A DNA stretch of 64,000 nt from Verrucomicrobiaceae bacterium. GTDB taxonomy: Bacteria; Verrucomicrobiota; Verrucomicrobiia; Verrucomicrobiales; Verrucomicrobiaceae. Position numbers and translations under genes: made by a program. The notes under the pieces are model-generated. The model was not told the origin of the DNA. It did not search any database and worked only from the letters and a program-made list of their open reading frames with translations. Below are positions 1-13,505 of the stretch, in pieces. The DNA is taken from the NCBI GenBank assembly GCA_027489965.1, contig JAIXZA010000079.1:1-64000 (forward strand), written 5' to 3'. Position 1 is the first letter of the stretch; every line of letters starts with the position of its first letter.

Positions 1-1
1 C

Positions 2-67
2 AATATCTTTGGACGCTCTACTCCGGTGGACCTGGAATACTGGCAGGTGGAAAAAGCAGAACAGTAA
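2..67 (+). CDS. nusG: Transcription termination/antitermination protein NusG, C-terminal end (partial)
   Basis: The window opens inside a reading frame that ends with TAA at 65-67 and encodes 21 residues of the form NIFGRSTPVDLEYWQVEKAEQ. The phrase FGRxTPVxLExxQVEK is the typical final strand of the NusG KOW domain, which contacts ribosomal protein S10 or Rho. NusG commonly sits directly upstream of rplK, as here. Only the C-terminal tail is visible, so the call rests on that tail plus gene order. Confidence 0.88.
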   Translation, partial: NIFGRSTPVDLEYWQVEKAEQ

Positions 68-131
68 TCATTAATGCCCATACCTCACCTGATCGGGCAG
101 AACTTCAATCTCAAGCAAGCGAACAATACCC

Positions 132-557
132 ATGGCCAAAGAAATCGTCAAACTCATCAAGCTCCAGATCAAGGCTGGTGCTGCTAATCCCGCCCCGCCA
201 ATCGGTCCTGCCCTCGGTCAGGCTGGTGTCAATATCATGGCATTCTGCAAAGAGTTCAACGCCGCGACCCAAAAGGCTGGTGGCGATGTCCTGCCGACCG
301 TGATTACGGTTTATAAGGACAAGAGCTTTACCTTCATCACCAAACAACCGCCGGCTTCCAATCTTCTCAAGAAGATTGCGAACATCGCCTCTGGTTCTGG
401 CGAAGCGGCAAAGAAGAAAGTAGCTAAAATCACCAAGGCTCAGCTTCTCGAAGCGACCAAGATGAAAATGGCTGACCTCAACACGACTGATCTTGAGCGC
501 GGTTCCCGCATCATGGCAGGCACAGCCCGTCAAATGGGCATCGAAATCATCGACTAA
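132..557 (+). CDS. rplK: 50S ribosomal protein L11
   Basis: The 141-residue product has the usual L11 length and architecture. The N-terminal domain carries the [24 protein letters not shown] signature (split here across residues 18-42), followed by the C-terminal rRNA-binding domain with the late GTARxMGIE segment. L11 forms the base of the ribosomal stalk at the GTPase-associated centre. It lies 64 bp after nusG and 50 bp before rplA, in the standard L11-L1-L10-L12 operon order. The antisense frame over this gene is a shadow. Confidence 0.98.
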   Translation: MAKEIVKLIKLQIKAGAANPAPPIGPALGQAGVNIMAFCKEFNAATQKAGGDVLPTVITVYKDKSFTFITKQPPASNLLKKIANIASGSGEAAKKKVAKITKAQLLEATKMKMADLNTTDLERGSRIMAGTARQMGIEIID

Positions 558-607
558 CACCAACCGCAGGAGAACGGGATTCCGTTCGAAAGCACTGCAA
601 AACTAAC

Positions 608-1306
608 ATGCAAACCCGAAGCAAACGCTACAAGAAAGCCGCCGAGATGGTTCCGGCGGGAAAAACCTTCACGCTTGAGGAGGCCGCTGAACTGGTCCGC
701 AAGCTGCCAGGTACCAAGTTTAACCAAACAGTCACTCTGTCCTTCCACATGGGTGTTGATCCAAAAAAGGGCGACCAAATGGTTCGTGGCACTTGCCCAC
801 TTCCTCATGGTTCCGGTAAGACTGTCCGTGTGGCTGTATTCGCCGTCGGCGCTGCTGCAGATGCTGCTAAGGCCGCTGGTGCTGAAGTCGTCGGTTATGA
901 AGATCTCATCGCTAAAGTGAAGGATGGTGTGATGGACTTCGATGTCGCCATTGCCACTCCAGCTGCGATGAATGAAGTTCGTAAACTCGGTAAGCAACTT
1001 GGACCTCGTGGTCTGATGCCAAACCCAAGAACGGGTACTGTGACCGATGACACTGGCGGTGCGGTGAAAGCCGTGAAAGCTGGTCGTGTTGACTTCAAGC
1101 TTGATAAGAATGGCAACATCGCCACCACCATCGGTAAAGTCGCCTTCGATGTTGCTGCTCTTGCTGAAAACGGCACAGCTCTCATCGATGCTATCGTCCG
1201 TGCTAAGCCAGCATCGGCCCGCGGTAAATACGTCCAAAGCATCACCCTCGCTTCGACCATGTCACCTGCATTGCGCATCGACGTGTCCAAGTACATCAAA
1301 CTGTAA
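608..1306 (+). CDS. rplA: 50S ribosomal protein L1
   Basis: The 232-residue protein matches full-length L1. It has the LGPRGLMPNPRTGTV signature around residues 131-145 and the C-terminal segment SxTLASTMxPALRID. L1 binds 23S rRNA at the mobile L1 stalk and in many bacteria represses its own operon by binding an rRNA-like leader. Such a leader is not evident by eye here. Start ATG at 608 gives the expected MQTRSKRYKKA opening. Confidence 0.98.
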   Translation: MQTRSKRYKKAAEMVPAGKTFTLEEAAELVRKLPGTKFNQTVTLSFHMGVDPKKGDQMVRGTCPLPHGSGKTVRVAVFAVGAAADAAKAAGAEVVGYEDLIAKVKDGVMDFDVAIATPAAMNEVRKLGKQLGPRGLMPNPRTGTVTDDTGGAVKAVKAGRVDFKLDKNGNIATTIGKVAFDVAALAENGTALIDAIVRAKPASARGKYVQSITLASTMSPALRIDVSKYIKL

Positions 1307-1324
1307 TCACGGAGGACCTGAATC

Positions 1325-1891
1325 ATGAAAGCTGAAAAATCATTAATGATCGATAACCTGCTTGAGCGGGTAAACGCCTCCCCATTCCTCTTCGTCGTGG
1401 ATTACACGGGACTGAAGGTGGACAAATTCTCCGAACTCCGCAAGCGCCTTGGTGCTGTGGGTGCAGAGATCCACGTCTTCAAGAATAACCTGGTCAAGAA
1501 AGCCACTGAGAAGGCTAACTACCCAGCAGAACTTGCGGTCCACCTTACTGGCCAAAGCGCCTTTGTGACCGGTGAAAAAGATGTGTGTGGCACCGCGAAG
1601 ATCCTCAAGAACTTCACCGCTGAATTCACCAAGCCTGTGATGAAGGGTGGCGTTCTTGATGGTAACATCCTCGACACCAAGACCATCCAGACTCTGGCCG
1701 ATCTGCCTTCTCGCGAAGTGCTCCTCGCTACTCTTCTTGGCGTCCTTCAAGGACCTGCTTCTGCTCTTGCCCGTGTGCTTAACGCCAAGGCTGAGCTCGG
1801 TGGTGCTAAACCTGCCGCTGAAGCTGAAGCCCCTGCTGCTGAAGTTGCCGCTGAGGCCGCTCCCGTTGAAGCTGAAGTTACACCCGCTTAA
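1325..1891 (+). CDS. rplJ: 50S ribosomal protein L10
   Basis: L10 anchors the L7/L12 stalk to the ribosome. The N-terminal rRNA-binding half is typical (LxxRVNASPFLFVVDYTGL, then FKNNLVKKA). At 188 residues it is somewhat longer than many L10 proteins because of a C-terminal tail, from about residue 160, made of repeated Ala/Glu/Pro units. That low-complexity extension is normal for several phyla and probably flexible. A GGAGG-like sequence (cggaggacctg) lies just before the ATG, 18 bp after rplA. Confidence 0.97.
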   Translation: MKAEKSLMIDNLLERVNASPFLFVVDYTGLKVDKFSELRKRLGAVGAEIHVFKNNLVKKATEKANYPAELAVHLTGQSAFVTGEKDVCGTAKILKNFTAEFTKPVMKGGVLDGNILDTKTIQTLADLPSREVLLATLLGVLQGPASALARVLNAKAELGGAKPAAEAEAPAAEVAAEAAPVEAEVTPA

Positions 1892-2021
1892 TCCAACCCC
1901 TTTGAATAGATGGCCCTTTAAAGGCCTGAACATAAAACACCCAATGGTTCCTCGCCGGAGCGAAAGCTTTCGCTCTTAAACCAACCGATGCTTCGGTAAT
2001 CGGCGACACCGACAAAATACT

Positions 2022-2399
2022 ATGGCTGATCTAAATAAAATCGTTGAAGAACTGAGTGGCTTAACCGTCATGGAAGTTGCTGACCTTGTGAAATCCCTCG
2101 AGACAAAGTGGGGCGTTAGCGCCGCTGCACCAGTCGCTGCTGCTGCCGTTGGTGGTGGTGCCGCCGCTGCTGTTGTCGAAGAGAAGACTGAATTTGACGT
2201 CTTCCTGACTGATGCTGGTTCCAATAAGATTGGCGTCATTAAAGAAGTACGTGGCATCGTCGCAGGTCTCGGACTTGCCGAAGCCAAGAAGCTCGTCGAG
2301 AGCGCACCGCAACTTCTCAAAGAAGGTTGCAAGAAGGAAGAAGCAGACGAAATCAAGAAAAAGATGGAAGCTGCTGGCGCCAAAGTGGAGATCAAATAA
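2022..2399 (+). CDS. rplL: 50S ribosomal protein L7/L12
   Basis: The 125-residue acidic stalk protein has the three expected parts: an N-terminal dimerization helix pair ([24 protein letters not shown]), an Ala/Gly-rich hinge near residues 35-55, and a C-terminal domain with [10 protein letters not shown] and [24 protein letters not shown]. It recruits translation factors to the ribosome. It is separated from rplJ by 130 bp and from rpoB by a 350 bp spacer. Confidence 0.97.
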   Translation: MADLNKIVEELSGLTVMEVADLVKSLETKWGVSAAAPVAAAAVGGGAAAAVVEEKTEFDVFLTDAGSNKIGVIKEVRGIVAGLGLAEAKKLVESAPQLLKEGCKKEEADEIKKKMEAAGAKVEIK

Positions 2400-2749
2400 T
2401 CTCTTCATTCTTTCCCGTGTGCCGTCCTTGTGGCGGCCCACGGCTGAAAGAACTGTTAATGTCCCGTTTTTGCAAAAGTTTAGTCCTGACATGCCCGCAC
2501 TTAAACCCGTCTCCACCTACAACCTCGAAGTTTCTTCGTTGGCTGGGGTGTCTCACGGGGCTTGGCAGTCGTATATTTCCCCCAATCACTTGAGCTTGGA
2601 CAGCCGTCCGTGCTCTCGTTTCGTTATTTCTACATCGGAGAATCTGATGATCGGGCTGGCCGCCTGATCTTTAGACCTCCTTTTTCCCGTGGAGCAGATG
2701 CTCCACAACCTCACAGCCACCGCCATCCAGTAGCCTCCCCACCTTGCTT
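2400..2749 (+). promoter_or_regulatory. rplL-rpoB spacer with two hairpins
   Basis: No convincing gene occupies these 350 bp; the overlapping open frames are short and compositionally unlike neighbours. Two potential RNA hairpins stand out. One at 2416-2442 pairs CGTG-GCCG with CGGC-CACG, with a single mismatch. One at 2689-2706 is a perfect 7-bp stem, GTGGAGC-AGAT-GCTCCAC, 43 nt before the rpoB start. The equivalent spacer in Escherichia coli holds an attenuator and an RNase III site, so a regulatory role is reasonable, but it is inferred only from position and symmetry. Confidence 0.35.
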
Positions 2750-5700
2750 ATGTCCCAGCGCACCAACTTTGGCAAGATCCACGAAGTAGCCGAGCCACCG
2801 AATCTTATCGAGATTCAGCTCCGCTCTTATGAGGATTTCCTCCAGAAAAACGTCCTCCCCTCCAAGCGTAAGGAAGTGGGCCTGCAAGCGGTCTTCAAAG
2901 AAGTCTTTCCGATCGAAAGTTACGATCAAAAGATGACGCTCGACTTCGTGGTTTACGAGATCGGTGATCCGAAACTTAATTCTCTGGAAGCTATCCGCGA
3001 AGCGGAAACTTACAGTGCACCTCTTTATGTGACCTTTGAACTGAAGGACGAAGCTGGTGCCAAGCAGGAGCGCGTTTACATGGGAGAAATCCCACTCATG
3101 ACCGATCGCGGCACTTTCGTCATCAATGGCGCTGAGCGTGTAGTTGTCAGTCAGCTTCACCGTTCCCCTGGTATCTGCTTTGAAAGCAGCCAGCACTTGA
3201 ATGGTCGCTGGCTCTACGGTTTCCGTATTATTCCTGACCGTGGAACTTGGTTGGAAGTTCAGTTCGACACGAACGATCTTCTTTATGTCTACCTCGATCG
3301 CCGTCGTCGTCGTCGTAAGTTCTTGGCTACAACTCTCCTCCGCGTTATTGGTTATTCCAAAGATGAGGACATCCTGAAGTTGTTCTATAACATCGAGGAC
3401 ATGAAGCTCAAGGAAGGCCTGAGCGAAGAGGAAATCGCCACGAAGTTGCTATTCCGTGACATTCTTGACGGTGAGCTCATTGTTGCTCGTGCTTACGAGC
3501 CACTCACTGCTGGTGTTCTTCGTCAATTGATCCAACTCGGTCACAAGACGGTCAAGGTCGTGACGGCCTCCCAAGACGATCTGATCATCACTTCTCTTCG
3601 TAAAGATCCAGCCAAGGATGAAGATGAAGCCTTGAAGGAAATTTATCGTCGTTTGCGCCCAGGCGATCCACCGACGATCCCAAATGCACGCGCACTCGTG
3701 AAGCGTCTCTTCTTTGATCCAAAGCGCTATGACCTCACTCGTGTGGGTCGTTACAAGATCAATCAGAAGCTGGCACTGAAGACGGATAGCGACATGCGCA
3801 TCCTGGATGCCAATGACGTCATCACTGCCATGAGCTACCTCTTCAAGCTGCGTGCTGGTGAAGGTCTGCTTGATGATATCGATCACCTTGGTAGCCGCCG
3901 TGTTCGCGCCGTGGGTGAATTGCTCGCTAACCAATGCCGTGTCGGTCTTGCTCGCACGGAGCGTCTGGTGAAAGAGCGCATGACCTTGTTTGATGTGAAC
4001 ATGGACACCATGACTCCGGCAAAGCTGGTCAATCCAAAGGCGCTTTCCGCCGTCGTGCGTGACTTCTTTGGTCGCAGTCAGTTGAGCCAGTTCATGGATC
4101 AGATCAACCCTCTTGCTGAGCTGACCCACAAGCGTCGTCTGTCTGCACTTGGACCTGGTGGTCTGAATCGTGACCGCGCTGGTTTCGAAGTTCGTGACGT
4201 TCATCCTTCTCACTACGGTCGTATTTGCCCGATTGAGACTCCCGAAGGTCCGAACATCGGCCTGATCAACTCTCTGGGCACTTATGCCCGTATCAATGAG
4301 TTTGGTTTCATCGAAACGCCATACCGTCCGGTTAAAGATGGTGTCGTGGCTGATAAGATCGAGTATCTTACCGCTGACCAAGAAGAGAACCACCACATCG
4401 CTCAGGCTAATAACCGCCTCGACGAAAAAGGGAATTTCATTGGCGAAAAAGTGACTGTGCGTTATCGCGGTGACTTCCTGGAAGTTGAGCCTTCGAAGCC
4501 GACTCTCATGGACGTCTCTCCGAAGCAGCTCGTTTCCATTGCTGCTAACTTGATTCCTTTCCTGGAACACGATGATGCTAACCGGGCCCTCATGGGATCG
4601 AACATGCAACGTCAGGGCGTGCCACTTCTTGAAGCCGAAGCTCCACTCGTGGGCACAGGCATGGAAGGTAAAACCGCTCGTGACTCACGCGCTGTGGTTG
4701 TTAGCGATGCCTCTGGTGTGGTTGCAACAGCGACGGCTGACGTGATCATCATCACCAAGGACGGCGCACTTCCTGTCTCAGACAAAGTCTTCCTGGCTGA
4801 TCCTCTGAAGTCCTGTCAGACCGATCCAGAGAAGGGGACCTTTGTTTATCCCCTGCGTAAGTTCGGCCGTTCGAATGCAGGTACCTGCATCAATCAGCGT
4901 CCGCTGGTGAAGCGTGGCCAGAAGATCAAGAAGGGCGACGTCATCGCTGACGGTCCTTGTACGGATCAGGGTGAACTCGCCATTGGTAAGAACGTGCTTG
5001 TCGCCTTCATGCCATGGAATGGTTACAACTTCGAAGATGCGATCGTCATCAGTCGTCGTGTTTCCAAAGAAGACATCTACACTTCCATTCACATCGAAGA
5101 CTTCGACGTCATCGCCCGTGATACGAAGCTCGGGCCTGAAGAAATCACGCGTGATATTCCGAATGTCGGTGATGAAGCTCTCAAGAACCTCGATGCAGAC
5201 GGCGTCGTCCGTATCGGAGCTGAAGTGAAGCCTGGCGACATCCTCGTTGGTAAGATCACTCCGAAGTCTGAAACCGAACTTGCTCCTGAAGAACGCCTCT
5301 TGCGCGCCATCTTCGGTGAGAAAGCTGCGGACGTTAAAGATACCTCCTTGCGCGTGCCTTCGGGTTGCACTGGGATCGTCATGGACGTCAAACTGGCTCA
5401 ACGCGGTGGCATCAATGCAGGTGAGAAAGAGAAGCTTTCCCCAGCTGAAGCCAAGAAGCAGATCAAGCAGATCGAAGAAGACTATCGCACGAAGAAGGAA
5501 GACCTCACCGAGCAGCTTACTGAGAAGCTCAGCGATATCCTTCTCAACGAGAAGATCCCTCTCGATGTCGTTAATGGCCAGACTGGCGAAATCATCATCG
5601 GTTCGAACAAGAAGATCACTAAGACTCTCCTCCGCAAGTTGGCCGAGACTTATGATTCCATCGAAATCGATCCAAGCCCGATCCGCAATAAAATCTTCGA

Positions 5701-6604
5701 CATCATCCAGAGCTTCGAACAGAAGTTCTCAGATGCGGATCATGAGCGTGAGCGTAACCTCGACCGTATTGAAACCAGCGAAGACGGAGCCGCAGACGGC
5801 GTTGTCAAACAGGTCCGCGTTTTCGTCGCCAGCAAGCGTAAGCTTAGCGTCGGTGATAAGATGGCCGGTCGTCACGGAAACAAGGGTGTTGTCGCTACCA
5901 TTGTTCCTGAGGAAGACATGCCGTTCCTAGAAAACGGAACTCCAGTGGACATCGTCTTGAATCCTCTCGGCGTGCCTTCACGAATGAACGTTGGTCAGGT
6001 TCTTGAAACCCACTTGGGTCTTGCTTGTAAGGCTCTTGGTCTGAAGATCGCTACACCTGTCTTCGATGGTATCCCTGAAACTAAGATCATGGAATACATC
6101 AAGGACGCCAAGAAAACTCCTGGTTATGAGTGGATGGGCCTGAATGGCAAATCGACTCTCTATGACGGACGCACAGGTGATGCCTTTAACCTCGATGTCG
6201 TGGTTGGTTACATCTACATGTTGAAACTTGGACATCTTGTTGCTGATAAGATCCATGCACGTGCTGTTGGACCCTACTCTCTTGTGACTCAGCAGCCTCT
6301 CGGCGGTAAGGCCCAATACGGTGGCCAGCGCTTCGGGGAAATGGAAGTCTGGGCTCTTGAAGCTTACGGTGCCGCTTACACCCTTCAGGAACTCCTGACG
6401 GTAAAATCGGATGACGTTCAAGGACGCACCCGCATCTACGAACAAATCGTCAAAGGCGATAACTCGCTGGAAGCAGGCACGCCTGAATCCTTCAACGTTC
6501 TCATCAAAGAAATGCAGTCACTCGGTCTCGATGTGAAAGTGCATAAACGTGCAACCCAAGATGCGGATGTCGAAGTGCTTGAACGCTTCACCGCAGGTCT
6601 CTAA
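2750..6604 (+). CDS. rpoB: DNA-directed RNA polymerase subunit beta
   Basis: About 1284 residues encode the beta subunit that forms one pincer of the RNA polymerase clamp and the rifampicin pocket. Hallmarks are [17 protein letters not shown] at the N-terminus, the Rif region [47 protein letters not shown], and near the C-terminus [10 protein letters not shown] and [29 protein letters not shown] two codons upstream (2744) is an alternative start. The ATG at 2750, giving [10 protein letters not shown], fits the family better. Confidence 0.97.
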   Translation: MSQRTNFGKIHEVAEPPNLIEIQLRSYEDFLQKNVLPSKRKEVGLQAVFKEVFPIESYDQKMTLDFVVYEIGDPKLNSLEAIREAETYSAPLYVTFELKDEAGAKQERVYMGEIPLMTDRGTFVINGAERVVVSQLHRSPGICFESSQHLNGRWLYGFRIIPDRGTWLEVQFDTNDLLYVYLDRRRRRRKFLATTLLRVIGYSKDEDILKLFYNIEDMKLKEGLSEEEIATKLLFRDILDGELIVARAYEPLTAGVLRQLIQLGHKTVKVVTASQDDLIITSLRKDPAKDEDEALKEIYRRLRPGDPPTIPNARALVKRLFFDPKRYDLTRVGRYKINQKLALKTDSDMRILDANDVITAMSYLFKLRAGEGLLDDIDHLGSRRVRAVGELLANQCRVGLARTERLVKERMTLFDVNMDTMTPAKLVNPKALSAVVRDFFGRSQLSQFMDQINPLAELTHKRRLSALGPGGLNRDRAGFEVRDVHPSHYGRICPIETPEGPNIGLINSLGTYARINEFGFIETPYRPVKDGVVADKIEYLTADQEENHHIAQANNRLDEKGNFIGEKVTVRYRGDFLEVEPSKPTLMDVSPKQLVSIAANLIPFLEHDDANRALMGSNMQRQGVPLLEAEAPLVGTGMEGKTARDSRAVVVSDASGVVATATADVIIITKDGALPVSDKVFLADPLKSCQTDPEKGTFVYPLRKFGRSNAGTCINQRPLVKRGQKIKKGDVIADGPCTDQGELAIGKNVLVAFMPWNGYNFEDAIVISRRVSKEDIYTSIHIEDFDVIARDTKLGPEEITRDIPNVGDEALKNLDADGVVRIGAEVKPGDILVGKITPKSETELAPEERLLRAIFGEKAADVKDTSLRVPSGCTGIVMDVKLAQRGGINAGEKEKLSPAEAKKQIKQIEEDYRTKKEDLTEQLTEKLSDILLNEKIPLDVVNGQTGEIIIGSNKKITKTLLRKLAETYDSIEIDPSPIRNKIFDIIQSFEQKFSDADHERERNLDRIETSEDGAADGVVKQVRVFVASKRKLSVGDKMAGRHGNKGVVATIVPEEDMPFLENGTPVDIVLNPLGVPSRMNVGQVLETHLGLACKALGLKIATPVFDGIPETKIMEYIKDAKKTPGYEWMGLNGKSTLYDGRTGDAFNLDVVVGYIYMLKLGHLVADKIHARAVGPYSLVTQQPLGGKAQYGGQRFGEMEVWALEAYGAAYTLQELLTVKSDDVQGRTRIYEQIVKGDNSLEAGTPESFNVLIKEMQSLGLDVKVHKRATQDADVEVLERFTAGL

Positions 6605-6642
6605 TCCCAACCCTGAATCACAAACCTTAACGCTTCAAATCT

Positions 6643-10785
<4,143 letters not shown>

Positions 10786-10817
10786 TTCAGCTGCGTCTTT
10801 GCTGACGCATTTAAATC

Positions 10818-10857
10818 AAAACCCCTGTCAGCCTTCGCTGCCAGGGGTTTTGTTTTT
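10818..10857 (+). terminator. Rho-independent terminator after rpoC
   Basis: A perfect 10-bp stem (AAAACCCCTG at 10818-10827, CAGGGGTTTT at 10842-10851) with a 14-nt loop is followed by a T-rich run (TGTTTTTCTG). It ends the rplK-rpoC operon and marks the border with the stress island. Confidence 0.9.
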
Positions 10858-10954
10858 CTGTGGCAGACAATGCGAACGCAGTGGACTGGCAAAAGGGGGT
10901 AAGCTAGCAAAAATGTCCAGTCCTCTTCAGCGTGCGAGCGTATTCGTGAATCTG

Positions 10955-11353
10955 TTAGTGGGAACGACCTGAAAAGAAGCCAGACCTGTGACTTGGTCTA
11001 GCAGAGGTGTGAGAGCCAAGTCCCGAAGATGTCCTGCTACCGTGGTACTGATGCTGGCCGCCGTAAAGGTATTGGCCATTGCCGTGCTGATAACGCCCGC
11101 TGTAGCGCTGGCCTTGGTAGGTATAGGCACCTGTTTGGTAGAGACCACCCGAGTAATAGCGATTGTTGTGGTAGTAGGCGTTTCCTGAATAGCCAAGAGG
11201 CAGTGTATTGTAAATACCGTTGCCATAGGATGAGTAGCCTCGATTGCTGTAGCTGTTGTTACTGTAGCCTACAGGCACCTCACAGGAGGTGAGTCCAAGT
11301 GTAAGGGCGGCTGCGACGAGTAGCAGGGTGGGGGTAGCGATGTGGAGTTTCAT
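10955..11353 (-). CDS. Tyr/Gly/Ser-rich small lipoprotein
   Basis: The 132-residue protein begins MKLHIATPTLLLVAAALTL and has a lipobox (LTSC, Cys about residue 24), so it should be lipidated and exported. The mature part is dominated by Tyr, Gly, Ser, Asn and His in irregular YxGxxY and HxY repeats, with no recognisable catalytic domain. A stress-site variant ends 36 nt before the chosen ATG; an upstream in-frame start (11407) would place that site inside the gene and is disfavoured. Its function is unknown; an envelope structural role would be a guess. Confidence 0.6.
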   Translation of the reverse strand: MKLHIATPTLLLVAAALTLGLTSCEVPVGYSNNSYSNRGYSSYGNGIYNTLPLGYSGNAYYHNNRYYSGGLYQTGAYTYQGQRYSGRYQHGNGQYLYGGQHQYHGSRTSSGLGSHTSARPSHRSGFFSGRSH

Positions 11354-11388
11354 GGCAGTGACTCTTGCCCAGTCATGGCTGCAAACGC

Positions 11389-11406
11389 CATGGGGACTAT
11401 GCCCCA
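11389..11406 (-). promoter_or_regulatory. Stress-site copy 1 (variant)
   Basis: Gene-oriented sequence is TTGGGGC-ATAG-TCCCCATG, which deviates from consensus at both T:A positions next to the spacer. It ends 36 nt before the lipoprotein start at 11353, the same spacing as strong sites. Confidence 0.5.
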
Positions 11407-11410
11407 ACCT

Positions 11411-12451
11411 TCAAGCGCAGTTCAGGATAACCTTCAGTGCCTGCTCACGAGCCGCATTGGCAAAGGTATCGTAAGCTGCCATCGCCTCATGCAGAGCAAA
11501 GTGATGTGTGATGAGTTGCCGAGGTTCTAGCTTGCCCGCGATTACCGTTTTCAGCAGTAGTGGCGTGGTCACGGCATCGACTAAGCGTGTGGTAATGGTG
11601 ATGTTACGTGACCACAGTGTCTCTAGATGAAGAGGCACGCTCTCACCATGCACGCCGACATTGGCTATGTGGCCGCCTGCGGCAATAATGGACTGGCAGA
11701 GCTCAAAGGTTTCCGGCACGCCGACCGCTTCAATGGCGACGTCCACGCCTTTACCGAGAGTCATGGACATGGCTTTCTCGACTGCTCGGCCGTCGCTGGT
11801 GTTGATCAGCATGGTGGCACCCAATTTTTTAGCGATATCGAGTCGGCTCTCATCACGGTCGATCATGATGATGTCTGCGGGTGCATAAAAACGTGCGGTG
11901 AGCAGTGCTGCCAAGCCGATAGGACCTGCGCCGATGATGGCGACGGTGTCACCCGGCTTCACGCAGCCATTGAGAACACCGCATTCATAGCCCGTGGGCA
12001 ATATGTCGCTGAGCATGACCATGGCTTCTTCATTGGCATCCTCGGGGATCGCGTGAAGGCTCGTGTCAGCCCAAGGGATGCGCACATGCTCTGCCTGCGT
12101 GCCGTCAATGGTGTTGCCAAGAATCCAGCCGCCGTGCTCGCAGTGAGAGCACATGCCACGACGGCAAAAGTCACACTTCCCGCAGGCGGTGATGCAGGAG
12201 ATGATCACGCGGTCACCGACATGAAAGCGGGTGACCCCACTGCCAATTTGTTCGATGACACCTATGCCCTCATGGCCTAGGATGCGGCCTTCAGTGACAC
12301 TTGGGACATCGCCTTTAAGAATGTGCAGATCTGTGCCGCAGATGGTCGTCTTGGTGATTCGCACGATGGCGTCTGTGGCATCCCGCAGACCGGGCTTGGG
12401 CACTTCTTGAAGGCTTTTCGAGCCGGGGCCTTGGTAAACGAGAGCTATCAT
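11411..12451 (-). CDS. Zinc-dependent alcohol dehydrogenase (medium-chain family)
   Basis: The 346-residue protein is a typical class of NAD-dependent zinc alcohol dehydrogenase. CGTDLHI (Cys about 38) and GHEGIGVIEQIG (His about 60) supply catalytic zinc ligands. A structural zinc site follows as CGKCDFCRRGMCSHC. The Rossmann nucleotide site GAGPIGLAALLTA lies near residue 175, followed by an acidic residue (MIDRDESR), which suggests NAD rather than NADP. It starts 9 bp downstream of dps on the same strand, so the two probably share a transcript driven from the site at 12992. The physiological alcohol is not determinable. Confidence 0.85.
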   Translation of the reverse strand: MIALVYQGPGSKSLQEVPKPGLRDATDAIVRITKTTICGTDLHILKGDVPSVTEGRILGHEGIGVIEQIGSGVTRFHVGDRVIISCITACGKCDFCRRGMCSHCEHGGWILGNTIDGTQAEHVRIPWADTSLHAIPEDANEEAMVMLSDILPTGYECGVLNGCVKPGDTVAIIGAGPIGLAALLTARFYAPADIIMIDRDESRLDIAKKLGATMLINTSDGRAVEKAMSMTLGKGVDVAIEAVGVPETFELCQSIIAAGGHIANVGVHGESVPLHLETLWSRNITITTRLVDAVTTPLLLKTVIAGKLEPRQLITHHFALHEAMAAYDTFANAAREQALKVILNCA

Positions 12452-12460
12452 GGTAGGCGA

Positions 12461-12955
12461 CTATTGTTCTTGTTGTTCATGGGCCTCTACAAACCAGAGG
12501 TTCATATCGGCACCGCGTGAGACCTGAGTGAAAATGTCTGCGGTATCAGCATCCTTCAGCTTACTGGCTGTCTCGATTGCTTTGCGGACCTGTTCACCAA
12601 AAAAGGCGATGGCATGTGCCAGCTCTGCGATGTGATTTTTGCTCTTTGTGGTCGTAACCGAGTATTCTGGCAGCGTCGTTTGTTTCGCTGCCGAGCGGAT
12701 TGTACCTTTAGCGATGCCTCCTAGCTGCACGATCCGCTCTGCTAAGACATCCACGTAGCCGACGCTTTCATTGAAGACTTTATCAAAGAGCTCATGGAGC
12801 GCGATAAAGTTTGGTCCTTTCACATTCCAGTGGGCCTGCTTGGCCTGCATCATGAGGTCGATAGCGTCCGCTAATCTCTCTTGCAGCAGGGCTGTCATTT
12901 CGAGGCGGATTTTTTCTGGGAGACTGTTGCGGGTGTGGGTGAGTTTGATTTTCAT
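12461..12955 (-). CDS. dps: Dps-family ferritin, starvation and oxidative-stress DNA protection protein
   Basis: The 164-residue four-helix protein carries the Dps signature AHWNVKGPNFIALHELFDKV (about residues 40-59), which contributes His and Asp ligands to the inter-subunit ferroxidase site, plus ESVGYVDVLAERI, which supplies Asp and Glu ligands. Dps dodecamers oxidise Fe2+ with H2O2 and store the mineral, limiting Fenton damage. A Lys/Arg-rich N-terminus (MKIKLTHTRNSLPEKIR) could bind DNA. A perfect stress palindrome lies 36 nt before the ATG, and an alcohol dehydrogenase follows. Confidence 0.9.
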   Translation of the reverse strand: MKIKLTHTRNSLPEKIRLEMTALLQERLADAIDLMMQAKQAHWNVKGPNFIALHELFDKVFNESVGYVDVLAERIVQLGGIAKGTIRSAAKQTTLPEYSVTTTKSKNHIAELAHAIAFFGEQVRKAIETASKLKDADTADIFTQVSRGADMNLWFVEAHEQQEQ

Positions 12956-12991
12956 CGCCCTAGCTTTAACCGCTACCGCCGATCACCCGCC

Positions 12992-13009
12992 ATGGGGTTG
13001 ATACCCCAT
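12992..13009 (-). promoter_or_regulatory. Stress-site copy 2, perfect palindrome
   Basis: ATGGGGT-TGAT-ACCCCAT is a perfect 7-4-7 inverted repeat. It ends 36 nt before the dps start and immediately follows the stop codon of the upstream gene. Confidence 0.8.
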
Positions 13010-13438
13010 TTAGCGAGACGCGATGTCTGGCGTGTTGGTGTAGAAATGCTCACGCACTTTCGCAGCGATCTGCCCGTCAGTCATCTTGTCGGCGCTTTCG
13101 ACATGCAGGCTTCTAGTGTTTGGTTTTTCCAAAGAGAGTTTTTTCGCCAGTTCACCTTTTGCCTCGCCTGGGCCAAAGATAAACAATGAAGTCGCCCCAT
13201 GCAGTGCCGTAATGACTTCATCATAATAGCCCTGAAGATGCTGTTTAAACTTGCGATCTTGCACGTCATCAGCCAGCACACGCTGCGCCTCAAACGATTC
13301 ACCGGGAACCGCATCCTTTGCGCGGCTTAGATGGCGCTCGGCCTCAGATTTAATGGTGGTGATTTCCTCGTTAAGTTTTGAGGGAGAGACAATCACCGCG
13401 CGGCGGTGATCGATCCAAAGGCCGATGTGTGTATGCAT
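13010..13438 (-). CDS. Small protein resembling bacterial eRF1-like (baeRF / host-attachment) proteins
   Basis: The 142-residue protein opens HIGLWIDHRRAVIVS and later has SLFIFGPGEAKGELAKKL. That pair of motifs recalls the small baeRF/Dom34-like family sometimes annotated as translational-machinery or host-attachment proteins, but this is recognition by pattern only. A TTG start 12 nt upstream is possible; the ATG at 13438 is preferred and lies 37 nt after a stress site. The gene precedes dps on the same strand, with the dps palindrome directly behind its stop codon. Confidence 0.6.
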   Translation of the reverse strand: MHTHIGLWIDHRRAVIVSPSKLNEEITTIKSEAERHLSRAKDAVPGESFEAQRVLADDVQDRKFKQHLQGYYDEVITALHGATSLFIFGPGEAKGELAKKLSLEKPNTRSLHVESADKMTDGQIAAKVREHFYTNTPDIASR

Positions 13439-13473
13439 AAGACGCGACAAATCACCCCGACTCGCCTTTTCCT

Positions 13474-13494
13474 CTATGGGGTGAAAGCCTACCC
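13474..13494 (-). promoter_or_regulatory. Stress-site copy 3
   Basis: Gene-oriented GGGTAGGCTTTCACCCCATAG has an intact ACCCCATAG half and an imperfect upstream half. It ends 37 nt before the start at 13438. Confidence 0.7.
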
Positions 13495-13505
13495 GCTAGT
13501 CCACG

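Noticed and set aside
554..1237. Long antisense frames over rplA, rpoB and rpoC
   Set aside because: They mirror strong codon bias of highly expressed genes on the plus strand and encode no recognisable domains.
2212..2667. 151-residue frame across the end of rplL and the rpoB spacer
   Set aside because: It overlaps rplL out of frame and has no domain; the spacer is better read as regulatory.
3298..3315. CGTCGTCGTCGTCG run in rpoB suggestive of a microsatellite
   Set aside because: It encodes the RRRRRR segment at a position where other RpoB proteins are also Arg-rich; no sign of instability.
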